From NCBI GenBank assembly GCA_963930655.1, contig OZ005621.1:21315001-21379000 (forward strand): 64,000 nt of DNA. Direction: 5' to 3'. Below the pieces are notes generated by a model that worked only from the letters and a program-made list of their open reading frames with translations, did no database searches and was not told where the DNA came from. This document shows, piece after piece, positions 24,301-34,900 of the stretch. Origin of the DNA: Myrica gale (taxonomy: Eukaryota > Streptophyta > Magnoliopsida > Fagales > Myricaceae). The first letter of the stretch is position 1. Each line of letters opens with the position of its first letter. A program made the translations under genes and the position numbers.

Positions 24301-27300
24301 GGAGGAAGAATCAGTTCTTAGTCTTCTGAAAATGTAATGAAAGACTACTAGCTAGTTAGTACAGCAGTTTACTTTGGTGGTGGAGAAGTAGTAATGTTTC
24401 CCATAAATGCCTTTCAGCAAACTTCGGGGTGCAGTTCTTGATAGAGTTGTGCTTTTGCTTCTGTCTGTGTGGTTAACTGTTGAGAGCATGCATACACATT
24501 AATGTTTCAGGTATAGGTTCCTTAGGTATATAAGTGAAGAAAACTACCAGATCTGGTTTAGCAGCTTTGTTAGGAACGGAGAAATTAGTTTATTAAATGG
24601 AAAGTTGATTCTTAACCAGTCCTTTTTATTCTTTGGAAAGATCCTTTTAATTAAGGATGAGTTTGTTTTGTAAAATTTTAGTGTTGTGAAAAATTTCAAG
24701 TACTGAGTTTAGTGAAAAAGTGAAGAGAGGTAATTTTTTATATTTTTTGTAGTGAAAAGTAATGATTTAATGGGGAGAGAGATTATATTATAATATTTTA
24801 TTATGTTAAAATTTGAAAAGATGTAAAATTTTAGAAGACAAACGCAGCCTAAGTTAAGTTCTGAAGTCTCCTGTGTTAGCCTAAGTTAAGTTCTGAAGTC
24901 TCCTGTGTTGGTTGTGTTCTTTAGAAAAGGCTCTTGTTTGAGCTTTTGAAAAGGGTCCTTTCTGTATAATTACATGACTGCCAAGTCTGGCATTTCGGTA
25001 GAATAGATGAAAAAACAAAGAACTTATGATTAAAGGGAAAGAAGAAAGGGAGATTGGCAGTGTAGCCTGTAACTGGGCATCGAGCATGATCGCGCAGCTT
25101 TTACGTTAGAACCGTTAACTCTCCTGTCGTTGTAAAGTTCGGACAATATGGGTACGAAATAGACATATTGTATCTCTCTAAATTTCACTGCAGTGCTAAT
25201 CGGTCAGAGACTCGTGTTCCCTTAAAAAACACTTCGAAGATTTGTATCCTTGCACTGGATACGGTATCTGCAATGCGATTTTACTTCTTGAGGGTTGTCT
25301 GTTAGGTGATCTTAGGCCTTCTCAACCCCAAAAACTAGCTCAAGAGGTGAGGTTTTCCCTCACACTTATAAACTGACCACCAACCCCTTCCACAACCGAT
25401 GTGGGACAACCCCAACAATCTCCCCCTCACACATCGGGCCCTGGGTTGGATGCAGACAACCCGTTTCTCCCATGGACTGTTGGGTCTGAGACTTGTTGGT
25501 TAACCTGGGCTCCGATACCAGTGTTAGGTGGTCTTGGGCCTTCTCAACCCCAAAAGCTAGCTCAAGAGGTGAGGCTTTCCCTCACACTTATAAACTGACC
25601 ACCAACCCCTTCCACAACCGATGTGGGGACAACCCCAACAATCTCCCTCTCACACATCGGGCCTTGGGTTGGATGCAGACAACCCGTTTCTCCCATGGAC
25701 TGTTGGGTCCGAGACTTGTTGGTAAACCTGGGCTCTGATACCAGTGTTAGGTGGTCTTGGGCCTTCTCAACCCCAAAAGCTAGCTCAAGAGGTGAGGTTT
25801 TCCCTCACACTTATAAACTGACCACCAACCCCTTCCACAACCGATGTGGGACAACCCCAACAATCTCCCCCTCACACATCGGGCCCTGGGTTGGATGCAG
25901 ACAACCCGTTTCTCCCGTGGACTGTTGGGTCTGAGACTTGTTGGTAAGTTTATAAGTGTGAGGGAAAACCTCACCTCTTGAGCTAGCTTTTGGGGTTGAG
26001 AAGGCCCAAGACCACCTAACACTGGTATCAGAGCCCAGGTTTACCAACAAGTCTCGGATCCAACAGTCCATGGGAGAAACGGGTTGTCTGCATCCAACCC
26101 AGGGCCCGATGTGTGAGGGGGAGATTGTTGGGGTTGTCCCACATCGGTTGTGGAAGGGGTTGGTGGTCAGTTTATAAGTGTGAGGGAAAACCATTCTACT
26201 CACATTTGCTTCACCCTGTAAATCCACCTGTTCTTCAAGGCTATTTTACCTTTAGGTAGTTTCACTAATTCAAAGGTGTGGTTATCATGCAACGACTGCA
26301 TTTCATCTTGCATGGCCTCAACCCAGTCTGTCTTGTGTTCATCTTCCATAACTTCTGCAAAACACTTGGGCTCTCCCCCGTCAGTCAATAAACACATATT
26401 GTTCTGCTGAATACTTAGTGGAAGGATGTCGGTCTCTGGTAGACCTCCTGGATGAAACCTCTGGCGGAATCTCCGGCACTGTCAACTGCTCATCAGTCTG
26501 AACATCTAAGGGAACATCCACATCACCTGTAGTCTGGTGGTGATCCTGAATATCATTCTCAACATGAGTTGGCAAATTCTTCAATGGAACTAAATCCATG
26601 TCAATCAAACTATCACCTTTCTGAGGCACAGATTTCTCTGCTTTCTTGTATTCTTTTTTCAATTGCCTGCAATATTTTCTGATGTGTCCCTTTTTTACCG
26701 CAATGATAACACTCGACATTAGAGAACCTGTTGGACTTGCTTCTGCCTTTATCTCTGTTCTTCGGACCTCTGCTCTTGCTTCTCCCATGGACTGTTGGGT
26801 CTGAGACTTGTTGGTTAACCTGGGCTCCGATACCAGTGTTAGGTGGTCTTGGGCCTTCTCAACTCCAAAAACTAGCTCAAGAGGTGAGGTTTTCCCTCAC
26901 ACTTATAAACTGACCACCAACCCCTTCCACAACCGATGTGGGACAACCCCAACATTGTCCACTTTCGTGGGGGTTTTATTGGAAACTTGACTAGTATATA
27001 TGGAGTGGTGTAGATTTTTCATTTTGCTGCCGAGCTCCATATAATGTAGGTTTGATTTTAGGCTTAATCCATCCATCGAATACACAACTTTGTGAAATTC
27101 TTGTCTAACTGATGATTTATAAATCATCTTTCATATCCTTTTCGTTAGTTATTTCATTATTCATAGATTTTTTTATTTATTTTATCGAGTTGAAAATGTT
27201 ATCGGATTTCTAAGGCATTGGAAAATGTGAAGATCTTATGATGTGTTTGTATCATGTGTGGTACATATTATCCTTTACCATATCATGAATCTGATTCTTA

Positions 27301-27856
27301 AACAGTGTGAATAGTGTTTGGTAACCTTAATGAAGAGAGCAAAAATAAAAATAAAAATAAGGAAGAAAAGTGCTGAAAGGGTACGGAGTTTGGAGAAATG
27401 TGCAAGCACTTGCTACCCCCGAGGTTTGCAGCTAGTCATTGATGATCAGCTCATGTCAATGGAGCCCCTTATGAACCTTTCACCAAAGACATATGTCGAA
27501 TGTAATATTATAACATATTGCTGAAAGATTACAGGACTGTAGTCTGTAGGTTGTTTTTTTGCTTTTTTCCAGAGTCCACAACAGTGTTGAAGTGGTCAGA
27601 CCAATTGCATGCATAAAGATATTAATTTGAAGCTTGTTTCTATATTACCCTTTCTTTCTCACTGCGTTTATATTTGCAGATTGATATATCATGCATGGGG
27701 CAGAACCTGTTGCAGACTGAAACCTTGAAGCAAGTAAGGGATGCTGTTTGGCTGCCTCGATTGTTAGACTCTATTGATTCGACCATATCATTACAAGGCT
27801 GCTCCTCCCTAGACATGTCTCCCAAACATTTGATGTCTTTACATTACGAAAGATGA
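21325..27856 (+). CDS. RAWUL-like domain protein, LAX PANICLE2-like (5' end not found)
   Basis: Exons 21325-21729, 23622-23669, 23834-23906 and 27680-27856 (stop) join in phase. The first recognised exon is a low-complexity Ser/Asn/Gly-rich region ending QSGLWFSLRYLTNR. The last three encode EALPQIQKAYIRVK, DENMTVFMVKMYLVRKLALS and DISCMGQNLLQTETLKQVRD. That pattern (basic strand, KYLxxKL helix, CMGQ turn, LKQVRDAVW) is a RAWUL ubiquitin-like fold, as in Polycomb RING proteins. With no RING visible, the best resemblance I can name is the plant nuclear protein LAX PANICLE2, which acts in axillary-meristem formation. The first recognised exon has an acceptor and lacks two bases of its first codon, so an upstream start exon is required; it was not identified. 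The largest intron holds a TRIM composite, another a deleted LINE. Confidence 0.65.
22556..23460 (-). mobile_element. Internally deleted non-autonomous LINE with 16-bp target duplication
   Basis: The element is flanked by CCGTTATAATTCACCT (22540-22555) and CCGCTATAATTCACCT (23461-23476), a 16-base direct repeat with one mismatch. It begins on the plus strand with a run of T, i.e. a minus-strand poly(A) tail preceded by a LINE-like end (TTTTAATATATTTTGTCTTG). The other end is GC-rich with CT-rich tracts, like a plant LINE 5' UTR. At 905 bases there is no reverse transcriptase, so 5' and 3' ends seem fused by internal deletion. A minus-strand open frame (22587-23048) has no recognisable domain. 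It sits in an intron of the RAWUL-like gene, opposite to it. Confidence 0.65.
24656..24848 (+). mobile_element. MITE, family A
   Basis: This is the reverse-orientation homologue of 20257-20453. The right end is CAAACGCAGC and the left end GATGAGTTTG, and TTAAG and CTAAG flank the two ends. It is followed by a 32-bp tandem duplication (24849-24911) containing AAGTTAAGTTCTGAAGTCTC. Confidence 0.6.
26023..26034 (+). other. Primer-binding site of the TRIM (initiator tRNA-Met type)
   Basis: TGGTATCAGAGC, two bases downstream of the LTR end ACCTAACA, is the usual plant LTR-retrotransposon primer-binding site. This copy is in the inverted partial unit; the minus-strand copies of the array carry a one-base variant. 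Confidence 0.8.
26193..26788 (-). pseudogene. Ty1/copia gag-pol remnant inside the TRIM
   Basis: On the minus strand, a start in MGEARAEVRR lies just inside the LTR and PBS. It is followed by a zinc-knuckle region (CYHCGKKG, then HIRKYCRQLKKE after a one-base shift). The reading then jumps to the region before the copia reverse transcriptase (SSRRSTRDRHPSTKY) and to its amino-terminal part (WVEAMQDEMQSLHDNHTFEL, then KNRWIYRVKQ). Protease and most of integrase are missing, as is the RT catalytic core, and a second frameshift falls near 26397. This is a deletion derivative and cannot encode a working polyprotein. Confidence 0.75.
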
Positions 27857-29079
27857 TGTGTATTGGACTGAGGTTTCTTGGTTTGGTCCTGTACTGATAG
27901 CAAGCTGTATATATATGTATTGTTTTTTATTCAGGAATGCATGTGTTGGATTCAGTCCTCAAAACTTCTTTCTTTACGTACGCTTCCACACAGGCAGATT
28001 CAGACCTTTGCAGAGTTTTCTACATGTTTTTTAACTATAAACTATTTCTGCGTTTCGCATCCGTGCATCTGATAGCTAGGAAGAAGAAATTAACCTTTCT
28101 TTTCATTGATGGTTCATGTGGGTGGAAGAATTTGAAGACAAGGGTTTGGATTTCTGGATTTCAATTGTTCTTTGAATCAATGGCTTGATTAAAGGCCGAA
28201 AAGTATATAGATAATCTTTAATTAACCCACCCAGCAACTTTCAGCACACTTATCAAGAACCATTTCTTACATTAATCAGGTGAATTTGGTACTTGTCTTC
28301 TTCTGTTTTTTAAGATTTGTTTCAAAAATTTCAACACCATTTAATAATTTTTTTTAAAAAAAATCTCTCTTTACAATTTTCCCACAAACCTCAATAAAAT
28401 CTATATTACTCTTAATAAAAAAATTCATATTAAATCTTTTTGAGACATCTAAAAATAAGTTAATAGAAAACTGATTCAACTTGAGCAGATATCTTTTGCA
28501 ATGATGCTCCATTTCTTTCATTGATTTTTATTTTATTAATGAAAATTAAATTTGGTTTTTAGTGGAAATTTTTTATTTTAATCTTCGTTTGATCCTCCCA
28601 TTATTTGAATGGTATGCTAATAATGGCAAAACAGCTCAATTTTTCTTTTGACCACCGCTACTTATTTCCATTGAGTTTTACATGGATTTTTTTTTTCATT
28701 GTGTTTTAGGGTGATTAAGGCGGCATTTATCTACTAAAATTTTGGATAATTTTAATTTATATAAGTCGATGAAAAAACAGAAAAATTATAATTTGCATGT
28801 ATATTTTTGTTATATTTATTATAATAAAAAGATATTATAATTTTGAGTGATTGAAATAGATTATTTTATTAAAATTAAAAATACAAACACTACTTTATTT
28901 TCTTCCAACTAACACTGATTTTTTAATTTTTTATGAAATAAGAAAATTTCATATCTGATAAAAATAGATTGGCCGGTTGGTGCGTTTGTTAATAAAATTT
29001 TATTTTTATTTTTTTCATTCAAAAATCAATTTTAATACTACTTCTTTATTAATATCAATTCAACTGATTTCGAAATGAA
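27857..29079. other. 3' UTR of the RAWUL-like gene, then AT-rich intergenic DNA
   Basis: The first few hundred bases after the stop are probably 3' UTR. From about 28280 the DNA is very AT-rich, with MITE-like inverted blocks (TTTCAAAAATTTCAACACC near 28320) whose ends could not be fixed. No gene was recognised. Confidence 0.4.
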
Positions 29080-30450
29080 TCACTACCGTGACCTACTCTT
29101 TGCTTATCAACGGTAGTCCTCAGGGTTTGATCATGCCTAGTAGAGGATTGCAGCAGGGTGATCTTTTGTCGTCTTTTCCCTTTATTCTTGCTTATGAAGT
29201 TATGACCAGACATTTTCTAAAAAAAATAGGGTATGACACTCTGCATGGGATATCAGTCGCTCAGAATGCTCCTCCAGTGTCTCATCTTTTATTTGTCGAT
29301 GTCTTGATTGTTTTTTGTGGTGCTAATCTTCGAGAAGCCCAAGCGGTTGATGAGATTCTATCCTCCTACTGTAGGTGGTCTGACCAACAAATTAATTGTC
29401 GTAAATCCTATATTTTGTTCAGTCCCAATTCTCACCCAGAGGTCGTGACAAATTTATGAAATGAGCTACGGTTGAGAGTCATGCCGAAGGACTGTAAATA
29501 TCTTGGTCTACCGATCTTTTGGGGTAGGCACAAAAAGAAGCATTTTGAGGATTTGGAGGAGCGCGTTACTTCCAAGTTGGTTGGGTGGAAGTCAAAAAAT
29601 TTATCCCAATCAGGGAGGACGACACTTATTAAATATGTTACCACGTTTTTACCTCAGTTCCTTTAGGTTGGTGTCGAAAAGTGGATATGAGTCTTAAGGA
29701 TTTTAGGTGGGGCTTTCCTACAGGGAAGACTCGTAATTATACTCACAAGGCTTGGAGTTGCATCTGTTAGTCCAAACAGTTTGGGGGGCTTGGTATTCGC
29801 AGATTGAAGGAAATAAACAGAGCTTTCACTCTCAAGTTGACGCGGGGTTTATTTCAGAAGCCAAACTCGGTGTGGGCTCAGATGATCAAAACCAAATATT
29901 TTCCATCAACCTCAATTCTGGAAGCAGGAGCTAAAGTTGGTGCTTCATTTATCTGACAAGGCATCAACAGAGTTATTGGTTCTCTAAAGGGGAGTGCTCG
30001 TATTTTACCTCGTAATGGCTCAATTGTGAGCATTTTTGAAGACTCATGGATCCCCTCTTTATCTGGTTTCAAACCTATTAGCTTGGTGACTTCCTCTTCT
30101 TTTCATTGGGTGACAGAACTTGCTGATCAGGATACGGGTGAGTGGAATTTATTAACGTTACATTCTTTGTTCACTGCGGATACTGTTTCTCACATTTTGA
30201 CATGGCTTCGCCTGACCCGCGTCACCAAGATTCTTTTATTTAGCATCCCAACCCTCGAGGCTCTTTCTCTGTGAAAGGAGTTATTCTTCACTCTCAATTC
30301 GTTCGTCGGGCCCATCAATATTTTTTATCCGAATAGGACATGACTCTGTTATGGAAACTTCTTCTCCAGGATCGACTTAAGCTTTTGTTGTGGAAAGTGG
30401 CGTCAGAAGCTCTTCCAGTTCGAGCTACCTCTTATCTTCTTGTTGCTGGA
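29080..30450 (+). pseudogene. Decayed LINE reverse-transcriptase fragment
   Basis: Broken frames encode GSPQGLIMPSRGLQQGDLL (the [11 protein letters not shown] region), HLLFVDVLIVFCGA (the FADD catalytic box with both Asp changed or shifted), KYLGLPIFWGRHK and the zf-RVT region (LLLQDRLKLLLWKVASEALP). Several stops and frameshifts interrupt it, and the endonuclease and amino-terminal RT are missing. This is an old 5'-truncated plant LINE remnant with no function. Confidence 0.8.
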
Positions 30451-30555
30451 GGTAGTTTGTCGCTGCGGGGAGGGGGTGAGAGGATTTGAACCCTAATTCA
30501 AGACCCTCCATAAGAGGAGGAGATGACACTTGAGCCATAGTTCATTGGCATTAAA
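30440..30555 (-). mobile_element. tRNA-derived SINE (partial)
   Basis: On the minus strand an A-box-like TATGGCTCAAGTG (30539-30527) is followed 34 bases later by a B-box-like AGGGTTCAAATCCT (30494-30481 region). The spacing suits a pol III promoter, but no cloverleaf can be folded, so a SINE is more likely than a tRNA gene. It abuts the LINE remnant. No tail or target duplication was defined. Confidence 0.5.
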
Positions 30556-30655
30556 TATGGTGCTTATTTGGGGCTTTTTGCTCGTTAATTTTGGAGGACC
30601 TTTGGAGCAAACCCATGGAGTCTGGCTTAAGAGGTGTGATGTGGAAGAGACTGAG

Positions 30656-30840
30656 GCTGCGTTTGCAACCAAAATTTTCTCCAAAATTATGTCTCTCTCT
30701 TAATAAAATACTCCAATATAATCTCTATCTCCCATAAAAAAATATAAAAAATATAAAAAATTACCTCTCTCTTCACCTTTTCAATAAACCCAATACGAAC
30801 ATATATTCTCATACCAAAAATATTACCACACAAACACAAC
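30656..30840 (-). mobile_element. MITE, family A, with CTGAG flanks
   Basis: Ends GCTGCGTTTG and CAAACACAAC form an imperfect inverted repeat (8 of 10). Both flanks are CTGAG (30651-30655 and 30841-30845), an apparent 5-bp target duplication. The interior shares CAATATAATCTCTAT and TACCTCTCTCTTCACCTTTT with the elements at 20257 and 24656. Confidence 0.65.
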
Positions 30841-30929
30841 CTGAGAGTGGCTTTGGTGCAAAGGCTATTTTTAAATTAGATAAAAGTATCTGAATAAAGA
30901 AAAATAAAAATCCGGAAACCCAGAAAACT

Positions 30930-31977
30930 CACAAAAAAGAGGAGAGAAAGAAATGAGCCGAACCGAATCGTAGCTAACCGGACCAATTACGCCAAACCTT
31001 AGATCTAGGGTTCCTGAGCACCTACATCTGTCTTCTCCGATCGCACCTCCTCTGAGTACTGCTGCAATCTCGGTCAGTTTTTTTAACTGTGCTTCCCCCC
31101 GTATTTTTTTTTCATTTTTGTAATTTTTTGTAGTTTGGCTGACATATTTTCTCTGAATTTTATACTAGTTTCGTAATGGATGAACTACCCATTACTAGGA
31201 ATCTCTCTATCTCTCTCAAGACATATTAACTATTTCTTTATTTTCTGATGTCGAACGAAAGAAACATCTTGTTCTTTCTTCGACAATTTCTGATCTTTAG
31301 TGGAGCTCTCAGTAGAATTCGAACTAGAGGAAGTTCTGATCATCTCAGAGAAACAAAAAACGCATCATACAACTCTCTTGTGTACTGCGCGCTCCCAGTG
31401 TGCTTGTTCCCCTCTTCAGCCTTATCGTGGCAAGTAGTTGTGAAATAACTCCGATGAGAAGAAAAAAGAAGGCGTTAAGAGGACCATCCTGGCCCAATTC
31501 TAGACATTCTTAAGATCTTTTTTCAAATTAAACCTTCTCCCATTTCGACTCAAGAGATAGATAAATAAACTCATTTATCGGGGGTAAGTCCCTGGTGTAG
31601 TATAGTTCCTTATCTATGATTTTGCTATTTACTAAAAAAAGATTAATGGAATGTCGGTGGAATCTCTTGTCGGAGTCGAAAGAATAAGTTGAAATTTGAA
31701 TGTTTTGTTATGTCAAAAGTAATAACAATTACCCCTCTCCCATCTTTTTCTTCTGGCAACCAAGTAGTGAATTAGGGTTAAGTAGTTCTCTCTCTCTCCT
31801 CTCCTTCGCTACTTTTTTTTTTGTGATCTCCTTCACTACATTAATTGTATTATGATTTGCAACTTCAACTTTATTTTCCTTTATTTCTGTTTGCAACTAA
31901 AAGACTAAAGTCATTGTCGTCTTAATCCTTTCTGTCAAACGTTTGTATCACTTGTTTTACTTGGTAGGAGGTAAGAG
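30930..31977 (+). promoter_or_regulatory. Probable 5' UTR exon and leader intron of the P5A ATPase gene
   Basis: A leader-like segment around 30940-31075 (GATCTAGGGTTCCTGAGCAC, then CT-rich DNA) precedes a T-rich intron-like stretch. A TTGGTAGGAGGTAAGAG segment directly precedes the start codon at 31978. No TATA box was assigned. Short frames at 31248-31448 resemble nothing I can name. Confidence 0.35.
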
Positions 31978-34900
31978 ATGTCAAGATTCCATGTTGGAGG
32001 GAAAGTGGTGGAGAGAGTTGATCTGTTGAGGAAGAGGCATTGGGCATGGCGATTTGATGTATGGCCTTTTGCTATAATCTATGTTGTGTGGTTAACCATC
32101 ATTCTTCCTAGCATAGACATTGGGGACGCTGTCATTGTTTTGGGTGGACTTCTAGCTACTCACATTCTCTTCTGGCTCTTCACGGCTTGGTCTGTCGATT
32201 TCAAATGTTTTGTCCAGTATAGTAAGGTATGCAATACTTCTCACATCTTCATTAATGATGTATAAATTCACATGTCTATATAAATAATATAAGTATTTAT
32301 GCGTGTGGGTGAATCAAATTGTGTATTTTTTAATCATTAGACTGCTCAAGCATGTGAATATAAGTGTCGCTTTTTTCAATGTTTGGCATGGTAATATGAA
32401 GCTTTCCTTGGAAACAAATGTCTCAATGTCTTGGGATTGCCTTTTAGTTGAAAGCATGAAGGGTTTTGTGCCATTAGCTTCTTTATTATTGAGGATTATT
32501 TATGTATACAGGTTAATGATATTCACCATGCTGATGCATGCAAAATCACTCCAGCCAAATTTTCTGGATCTAAGGAAGTAGTGCCTCTTCATTTTCGTAA
32601 ATTAGTAAGTCCAACTTATCTTCTTAAATATTGTCTTCTCGTTCTACTGAAATTGCAGTTATGGGTTTCAGGTTTTGAGAATCCAAAGCATACTTAAGTT
32701 GCTTTGATTCTTAAGGACTATTTTTTGGTAATAAATCTTTATAACTCACATCTGCTTTGTGGGTTCTAAAGCATAGTGTTTGGGACATTATTTGGTGTGG
32801 TTGCTTCATATGGACATTTGTTTCTCTCTTTCATTTATTTGAGCTTTGTGAAAACTGTTACAATAGGAAATATCAGAGTTGTGCTTAGTGGTAGACGACA
32901 AAAATGGTAGGAGTTTTCTTGATTACTTTGAAACTCGTATACTTTAAGAAGAGAAAACTGAATTATTTATTGCTGTAGTAGAACTTGTTCTAGAAACAAC
33001 TTAACGCAATACACTTAGGGAAGTGGATCGTTAAGGCACCTACTATTTTGGAAAAATAAGTGCAGGTTTAAGTTCTGGGCAATGATGACACCCAGGGTGA
33101 ATTGGTCCTTGTAAAATGAAATAATCCTTTTTCGTGCATCATCATTTACTTATCTTGCTGAAATTGTTTGCCCTTTGGTTTATCATATTGTAAGATTAAA
33201 TTTCAGAGTCTAAGGATTCACATTACGGATCCTATAGGAGTTTTTAAGTCAGGAGTTCATATACGTGTATATTGATAAATAGACATGGTGGGTCTCATCT
33301 ATTGCCCCGGGTTATTGGCATATATGGTTGGTAATTTTGTTTTGAGTTAAATTCATTTGGTTGATGATGTAGTCCTTTCCTTGAGCAGCCAGCAGGTTCT
33401 TCAACTGCAGCGGACTTGGAAGAGATCTACTTTGATTTCAGAAAGCAATGCTTCATTTATTCAAAGGAGAAGGAGACCTTTTGCAAGCTTATTTACCCTA
33501 CAAAGGAAACAATTGGACACTATCTGAAAAGCACTGGCCATGGCTCTGAAACTAAAGTTGTCACTGCTACTGAAAAATGGGGACGGAATGTGTGGGTTAC
33601 CATTGACATTGTCCTTTGTGTTTTATTGGTTGAATAGCTGTAGCTGTTTGTTTGGTCTTGCTGCTTCATAAATTTGAATGGAGACAATAGACAGTAGAAG
33701 CCTTTTTCCCTGGTAGTTGTGGTATTACTCGTAAATGATGAGGAATCAGTCGTTGTTTCTGATAATTATTGTTGTATGTTCAGCCTTGACTTCTTTATTT
33801 TTTGTTGGGGGGGGGGGGGAGGGGGGAGCTTCTATCTGTTGGAAACTGATTGATATATTTTCCTGCTTTGCTGCTTGGAGAGACATTAACATGACCAGCA
33901 TTGTGGACATATGAGCACAGGTCATCATGCAGTATCTGCTTATGAAAGGAGCAGGACCAGCTATCATTGTGTCCCAATTATAAGATTTAATGTGGTCAAA
34001 ACTGACGATATTAAAAAAATTTTGAGTGTCATTTAAAATTTATTCGACATTAACAATGGACTTGTTCTGGTTTATACTCCCAAAAAAGGAACTCTTTTTT
34101 TTTCCTATTTTATATATAATGCGTATGAGTGAATTGGAAATGTTGTGTTTCACTGATGGTTAGGTCTGACCTGAAAAAAGAAATGGCCAGAATTTATCAA
34201 TTAGCGCATATTACCACTTATTAGTATACTTTCTAGGCCTGCATAAGTATGTACTCCATATATTTTATGCATAATCTTATTTTAGGTATCTGGGATTGAC
34301 AGTAATAAGACTGGAAGGTGTTAGCTAATTGTTCACTTATGCTAGAAGTGATTTTCTTCTTTTACTTAGATTTAATGAGAGTTGATAGGTTTAGGATTCT
34401 ATTACTATTATCATTTTTGTAATGCTAGTTATTGCTTCTTCTGCTGGTCACAATCCATTGAGGCCTTTTCCTTTTTTCAAGGCTTCCTTGTACTTCTTTA
34501 ACTTATTAAGATTCATACCTTCTCTGGGTGGCCAATGAATTTCTATACATTGGACGAGGCTTTATAATCCTCTTTCCTTAGCTTTGTTTGGTCGTGGTTG
34601 CTCTAGATGTGTGATAAAATTAGAGCTGAATAATCGCGTCTTGAGGTCAGGGAGAATGTCTTCATTGATGATCATGTGGTACGTGTTACATAGAAAGTTT
34701 TAACCTGTTTCTTTTACTTCTCCGTCACTTGATGCACATGGTAGGCATCTCAAGGAGCCCATCTAGAAACAGTTTATAATTATTGTCAACCGTAATGCTC
34801 TTTAGTGTGATCCCCAACAGTACTATAGTGCCTGTAACCAGTTGAAATCATTTTTTTTATTTGCGTCGCTTTTTGTAGATCAAATTAGTATAAATATTTT

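Larger units (their letters stand above)
25300..26954 (-). mobile_element. Composite TRIM/copia LTR retrotransposon
   Basis: Minus-strand LTRs of 118-119 bases (TGTTGGGG...ACCTAACA) lie at 25300-25417, 25522-25640, 25745-25862 and 26837-26954. Between them are ~105-base internals with a primer-binding site complementary to initiator tRNA-Met (TGGTATCAGAGC or TGGTATCGGAGC) and a polypurine tract (GAGGGGGAGAT). An inverted partial unit occupies 25947-26192. Copia-derived coding DNA fills 26193-26780. The outermost 5-mers are TTGTC (25295-25299) and TTGTC (26955-26959), an exact target duplication, so the composite behaves as one insertion. The small repeated LTR units are typical of terminal-repeat retrotransposons in miniature. 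It is embedded in the last intron of the RAWUL-like gene. Confidence 0.8.

Noticed and set aside
25401-26227. Overlapping frames encoding DTSVRWSWAFSTPKASSRGE repeatedly
   Set aside because: They are translations of the tandem TRIM LTR and internal units, not a repeat protein.
31248-31640. Stretch that looked like an organellar DNA insertion
   Set aside because: The frame SGALSRIRTRGSSDHLRE and nearby bases gave an organelle-like impression, but I could not match it to any plastid or mitochondrial gene.
33809-33829. G-rich run as a possible G-quadruplex regulator
   Set aside because: It is a simple homopolymer tract inside intron 3 of the P5A gene, with no distinct loop pattern or conserved context.
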